A DNA stretch of 64,000 bases from Clostridium_AM sp963780135 (GTDB lineage Bacteria; Bacillota; Clostridia; Clostridiales; Clostridiaceae), in the NCBI GenBank assembly GCA_963780135.1, contig CAWAAR010000003.1, positions 3,782,001 through 3,846,000 of the forward strand, read 5' to 3'. The notes below the pieces were generated by a model. The model saw nothing but the letters and a program-made list of their open reading frames with translations, was not told the DNA's origin and searched no databases. Below are positions 60,306 to 64,000 of the stretch, in pieces (position 1 is the first letter of the stretch; each line of letters opens with the position of its first letter). The translations under genes were made by a program, and so were the position numbers.

Positions 60306-61439
60306 TTAAAGCTTTGTTCCGCACTCAGGACAGAATTTTACGTCTCCTTCTATTTTGGCTCCACAATTTGTGCAGTGCTTTTCTACATTTTGAGGTGATC
60401 CACATTCAGGACAAAATTTTGTTCCTTCATCTATTTGAACACCACATTTTACACAACTACCCTTGGCTTTAGCCATAGGCTTACCACAAGTTGGGCAAAA
60501 TTTATTGCCTGCTGGAACTTGAACTCCACAGCTTGGACAAACATTCATGTTTCCCTGGTTAGCATTTTGTGGTTGTTGATTTTGTGTAAATAAATTTTGT
60601 CCCATCATATTGCCAAAAACTGCTCCTGCACCTAATCCTACTCCAGCTCCAGCCAATCCTCCTGGATTTTGAGCTGCATCTTTTATTGCTTCAGCAGCTT
60701 GAAACTGAGCATATTGATTCATGTTTCCAACAATCCCCATAGAAGTTCTTTTATCAAGCATTTTTTCCACTTCTTCTGGTAAAGAGATATTTTCAACTAA
60801 AAGTGAAGTGATTTGAAGCCCATAAGCATCAAACTTAGGTTGAAGTTTCTGTTTTGCTTGTTCGCTTATCTCATCATATGCAGATGCAAGGTCTAGTGCT
60901 GGAATTTTAGCTTCTCCTAATAAATCTGTAAAACCAGAGATTATAATTCTTTTTAATTGACCATCTATACTTTCCACATCAAAAACTTCACTGGTTCCAA
61001 AAATTTCTTTCATAAATTTAACTGGTTCAATTACTCTATAAGCATAATTTCCAAAAGCTCTAAGTCTTAACATCCCAAATTCAGCATCTCTAAGCATAAT
61101 AGGATTGGCAGTTCCCCATTTTTGATCTATAAATTGTTTTGTGTTTACAAAATACACTTCTGCCTTAAAAGGAGAATTAAACCCATACTTCCAAGATTTA
61201 AGTGTGGTCAAAATAGGCATATTTTGCGTTGAAAGCTCATATCTTCCAGCTGTAAAAACATCCGCAACTTTCCCTTCGTTTACAAAGATAGCTGCCTGAG
61301 ATTCTCTAACTGTAAGCTGTGCACCCATTTTTATTTCGTTATCAGCAACAGGAAATCTATACACTATGGTATCTGAAGATTGATCTGTCCACTCTATTAC
61401 CTCTATAAACTCGTTTGTTATAAAATCAAATAATCCCAT
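60306..61439 (-). CDS. SPFH domain protein with C-terminal double zinc ribbons (virion core/YdjI-like)
   Basis: 377 residues. The SPFH/band-7-like domain occupies about residues 25-230 (LTVRESQAAIFVNEGKVADV; LRAFGNYAYRVIEPVKFMKE; ENISLPEEVEKMLDKRTSMG). A Gly-rich linker (GGLAGAGVGLGAGAVFGNMM) leads to three zinc-ribbon repeats, CPSCGVQVPAGNKFCPTCG, CVKCGVQIDEGTKFCPECG and CTNCGAKIEGDVKFCPECG. Bacillus YdjI, of this type, works with PspA at the membrane. RBS AGGAGG. It heads the envelope cluster; no PspA gene is in the window. Confidence 0.85.
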   Translation of the reverse strand: MGLFDFITNEFIEVIEWTDQSSDTIVYRFPVADNEIKMGAQLTVRESQAAIFVNEGKVADVFTAGRYELSTQNMPILTTLKSWKYGFNSPFKAEVYFVNTKQFIDQKWGTANPIMLRDAEFGMLRLRAFGNYAYRVIEPVKFMKEIFGTSEVFDVESIDGQLKRIIISGFTDLLGEAKIPALDLASAYDEISEQAKQKLQPKFDAYGLQITSLLVENISLPEEVEKMLDKRTSMGIVGNMNQYAQFQAAEAIKDAAQNPGGLAGAGVGLGAGAVFGNMMGQNLFTQNQQPQNANQGNMNVCPSCGVQVPAGNKFCPTCGKPMAKAKGSCVKCGVQIDEGTKFCPECGSPQNVEKHCTNCGAKIEGDVKFCPECGTKL

Positions 61440-61842
61440 AAAATAACCTCCTAAAAAATAATATTTTTATAATTACCAAAATCTTAGCTTTAACCAAAAT
61501 ACAGTGAGATGTTATTATCCCACTGCATTTTTAATTAACAATGTTCATTACCATCTACTTTTAATAAAGAACAATTCCATTTTTAAAGTTAATACATGAC
61601 ATTTCTTTACTTTTATTAACACTTGTCCAGTTTTGTAACTTTAAAAACTAATTTTTAATTTCTAATATAACACTGTTAATTTTAATTTTTTTAATAAATA
61701 AACTTTTTTAACAAATAATTTTTTTGATGGCACATTATTCTCAGTGCCGAATATTCTGAAAATTTTTGCAATTATTATTTAATTATAACATTTTTTATTA
61801 AAACTAATATTTATTCTCCTCTTTTCAATTTATTTTCCTAAA

Positions 61843-62016
61843 TTATAGCATACTAATACAATTTTTAAAATAGTTTTTAGTGTATTTTGCAAGGCAGTCG
61901 CATGAAAATTTATAATCTCTTATTTCCCATAGAAATTCTGAAATGAATTCATAAGGTGAACCAAGACATGTTTCATCTCCAGACACATTTACACAAGACT
62001 TCAGTGCAGGGACGAA
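61843..62016 (-). pseudogene. Unidentified 57-codon gene remnant
   Basis: A stop-bounded frame reads ALKSCVNVSGDETCLGSPYE FISEFLWEIRDYKFSCDCLA and ends at 61843. Five cysteines and regular amphipathic spacing argue for real coding origin. There is no start codon with a ribosome binding site, and I do not recognise the family. Confidence 0.35.
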
Positions 62017-62064
62017 CTACTTATGACTTCAAAATTTCGTGGATAGATTGGACAGGCAAACTTA

Positions 62065-62093
62065 AGAGCTAGGGCGACAATGACCCTAGCTCT
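62065..62093 (-). terminator. Terminator behind the 62180 gene
   Basis: AGAGCTAGGG and CCCTAGCTCT are perfect 10-bp arms with a 9-nt loop; moderately T-rich sequence is found on both sides. Confidence 0.6.
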
Positions 62094-62179
62094 ATAAAAA
62101 GTTTATAAACTAAATTTATCCTGCCTTTTATTGAACATAGATTATAAATCAGTTTTCATGCTCAAATCAGTTCCACATA

Positions 62180-62746
62180 TCAAACACTAAGCCGCAGTTC
62201 ATAAAAATACTGTACAATTGGGTGCTTCAACCTCATTTTCTCAGCCATCTTTAAAAGTCGCTTTTTTCCCACTCGTCTGTCCACTAATGCCAAAACATTT
62301 AATAAGATATCATTACTCTCTAAACTTTCCTCTATAGAAATAGTTAAAAATCTATTCACTACAACATTAAAATTTGATTTACATAATGCTGACTGTGCAG
62401 ATAGTACTTCCTTTGCATATTCTGATATTTTTCTATTTCTTGCAATTATTTTTAGCCGATCCTCTGGGACTGTCCCTTTGCTGTCCTTTCTTATCGTTTC
62501 AATTTCATCATTATTAATAGAAATTTGAATATCCGGATCATTTTTTATTTCCTGCTCTGTTTGATACCACTTGATTAAGGTGCTTGTATCGCCCATATTG
62601 AATATGTTCTTTTTATCTACTTTTATATAACATTGACCCGCTTTATCAGATAAATATCTGTAGCTGGTTGCACCATATTCTACCCTGCCATATAATGCAG
62701 GGCAAAGAAAACTCTCTAGACTTTGCTTCATTTTACTCCAACTCAT
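62180..62746 (-). CDS. SF0329-like conserved hypothetical protein
   Basis: 188 residues. The opening MSWSKMKQSLESFLCPALYG and RVEYGATSYRYLSDKAGQCY IKVDKK are strongly reminiscent of a conserved family of unknown function annotated SF0329. No membrane segment. RBS AGGAGG. It has its own terminator. The family name is from memory and moderately certain. Confidence 0.65.
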   Translation of the reverse strand: MSWSKMKQSLESFLCPALYGRVEYGATSYRYLSDKAGQCYIKVDKKNIFNMGDTSTLIKWYQTEQEIKNDPDIQISINNDEIETIRKDSKGTVPEDRLKIIARNRKISEYAKEVLSAQSALCKSNFNVVVNRFLTISIEESLESNDILLNVLALVDRRVGKKRLLKMAEKMRLKHPIVQYFYELRLSV

Positions 62747-62917
62747 GAATTCCTCCTATGAATTAATACTCTAAATTAGTATACAATTTTACCATTCTAA
62801 CATCAAATCATTAGTTTGTTATTAGCCTAATGAGCAATTCTATATCTCATCTAATTATACTTACAATTTTTTAGTGGTGACAGTCCCCCTTGCAAGGCTT
62901 GCTGTCTGAGCTTGCTA

Positions 62918-63133
62918 TTATTTTCTGTATTCAGCAAGTAATAAATCAACCATTTTCCCGTAGCTTTCTACTCCTTCTTTCTCACCATTAGACTTTAAAT
63001 AATTATTGAATAGAACGTATAATACTGATAGATAAACTGTAATATTTAATAGTTGCCCAAGAAATCCACCTCTTCTAAATTTGACAATAAGCATTATTAA
63101 AAACAGTATCAAAACAATTAGAAGAAAAAGCAC
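62918..63133 (-). CDS. Small membrane protein, possibly 5'-truncated
   Basis: 71 residues from a GTG. One strong hydrophobic helix (LFLLIVLILFLIMLIVKF) is followed by RRGGFLGQLLNITVYLSVLY and a hydrophilic tail. No ribosome binding site precedes the GTG, and the frame stays open for about 17 more codons up to a stop, reading FTTGILPFSVAEFLV. It may be a remnant. Family not recognised. Confidence 0.4.
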   Translation of the reverse strand: MLFLLIVLILFLIMLIVKFRRGGFLGQLLNITVYLSVLYVLFNNYLKSNGEKEGVESYGKMVDLLLAEYRK

Positions 63134-63202
63134 TAAAAATTCAGCTACTGAAAACGGAAGAATACCTGTGGTGAACTATATCCTACCTATAGCGTGGACA
63201 TA

Positions 63203-64000
63203 CTAAATTTCTTCAATTTTACATCTATGTTCTTTGCTCTTTGAATCATAGCATATTGCTACTGCTAATACTTTTTTATCTTCATTTTCTCCTTTAAGCT
63301 TCTCTACATATTCTTTTTCTCTAACTTGATTTATTGCTACTTCTGGTAATTCATCCTTTTTGAGTTCAACTATGAAAGGGACATCATTTTTTCTTCTCGG
63401 ATGAAAAGTAAAGTCTGCATAACCCTTCCCTGTTTTCTCCTCACGCTCTACTCTGTAAGTATCTCTAGCTGAAAGATATGCTAAAGTTAAAACACATGAA
63501 AGACTGTTCTCATCATTATATTGAAGTATTGGTATTTCAGAGTTATGAATACCATGAAGTATTGATTCAACAGTTTTTGTATCACCTTTAACTGTTGCTT
63601 TTAACATTATCTTCGAATTTTCTATTATCTCTGAAACATATCCAAAAGCTTTATCTCTTAAAGCTTTTTCAAACTCCTTCATAAGTTCTTTATTCGGTAT
63701 CCTTAAATATCCATCACTATATGATAGAAATCCAAGTACTATCATAGCTGAATATATTTCTTCTTTTATTCTTGGCTTTTCTTGTCCTGCTCTAAACTCT
63801 TCATCTATTATAATATCTATTTCTCCACCAGATACCATTTCTATAACATCATCTCTAATTTCCAAAGTATTATATTTAAGATACTCTGCTACTTCATCCA
63901 TAGACCCAGTATTGGTCCAATAACTTTCACAATAGTTATTTTGAAGTGCTTTTACTACTGATCTTGGATTATATACTTTAATTCCTTTTGCTGTTAAATA
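63203..64000 (-). CDS. AAA-ATPase-like/PD-(D/E)XK nuclease protein (DUF1703 type), 3' part
   Basis: The gene continues past the right edge: codons upstream of an internal Met read VYNPRSVVKALQNNYCESYW TNTGS in frame, matching the AAA-ATPase-like half of this family. The C-terminal nuclease-like core is visible: YADFTFHPRRKNDVPFIVEL KKDELPEVA, with the D…E-x-K pattern, followed by VLAVAICYDSKSKEHRCKI. Such proteins are abundant paralogues in Clostridium and Bacteroides; the role is unknown. The N-terminus is outside the window. Confidence 0.8.
   Translation of the reverse strand, partial: YLTAKGIKVYNPRSVVKALQNNYCESYWTNTGSMDEVAEYLKYNTLEIRDDVIEMVSGGEIDIIIDEEFRAGQEKPRIKEEIYSAMIVLGFLSYSDGYLRIPNKELMKEFEKALRDKAFGYVSEIIENSKIMLKATVKGDTKTVESILHGIHNSEIPILQYNDENSLSCVLTLAYLSARDTYRVEREEKTGKGYADFTFHPRRKNDVPFIVELKKDELPEVAINQVREKEYVEKLKGENEDKKVLAVAICYDSKSKEHRCKIEEI

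Larger units (their letters stand above)
61440..62179. other. Long intergenic region with a gene remnant and a terminator
   Basis: 61440-61840 is very AT-rich and holds the promoter region of the SPFH gene. A minus-strand remnant (61843-62016) follows. A terminator-like palindrome AGAGCTAGGG…CCCTAGCTCT lies at 62065-62093, behind the 62180 gene. No intact gene is seen. Confidence 0.5.

Overview
The window looks like a chromosomal segment of a Clostridium-type Firmicute. It is AT-rich, has strong AGGAGG-type ribosome binding sites, and carries cell-wall-binding repeat 2 and clostripain-family proteins, a spore photoproduct lyase remnant, electron-transfer flavoproteins and ferredoxin-linked 2-oxoacid oxidoreductases. 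Most genes lie on the minus strand. No rRNA, tRNA or CRISPR array was seen. All names come from reading motifs by eye; no database search was run.

Left edge and metabolic island (1-24.8 kb). A 5'-truncated RsgA-type GTPase and a CPBP membrane protease precede the C-terminal fragment of a DUF6179-like gene. The N-terminal fragment of the same gene lies 22.6 kb away at 24.1-24.8 kb, and the two pieces share a 42-bp direct repeat. Between them, positions 2012-23770 are bounded by near-perfect 38-bp inverted repeats of Tn3 type (GGGG start), TTTTT on both outer sides, and a Tn3 transposase remnant just inside the right end. This points to an old Tn3-family element of about 21.8 kb. Its cargo is a nearly unidirectional catabolic cluster: a 2-oxoacid:ferredoxin oxidoreductase whose gamma subunit is fused to a PLP aminotransferase, two acyl-CoA dehydrogenases, two EtfBA pairs, a CoA-transferase, a crotonase, HypA/HypB, a winged-helix/ferredoxin protein, two class II-type aldolases with a cupin, and duplicated LysR regulators. 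The likely logic is amino acid to 2-oxoacid to acyl-CoA plus reduced ferredoxin, with an enoyl-CoA reducing or oxidising arm coupled through Etf.

Middle (24.8-41.9 kb). An MBL hydrolase and a CWB2-polysaccharide deacetylase are followed by a defence and drug-export region: VOC protein, two MATE pumps, TetR and MarR regulators with visible palindromic operators, GNAT, a chloramphenicol acetyltransferase-like protein, and a DMT exporter behind a promoter, leader and terminator that could be a guanidine-type riboswitch. An IS element with a direct target repeat sits between tetR and its presumed operator. Many short 3' gene remnants lie here (PEP synthase, EamA, HsdR-like), so the region has been repeatedly rearranged.

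Right part (42-64 kb). A chemoreceptor and TetR are followed by a two-component/ABC (FtsX) module, a frameshifted helD, a radical SAM protein, and an envelope cluster (SPFH/zinc-ribbon protein, membrane zinc-ribbon protein, a striking five-repeat Cys/Glu-rich protein, C11-family lipoprotein protease, CASTOR/POLLUX-like channel). The window ends in a DUF1703-type ATPase/nuclease gene cut by the edge.
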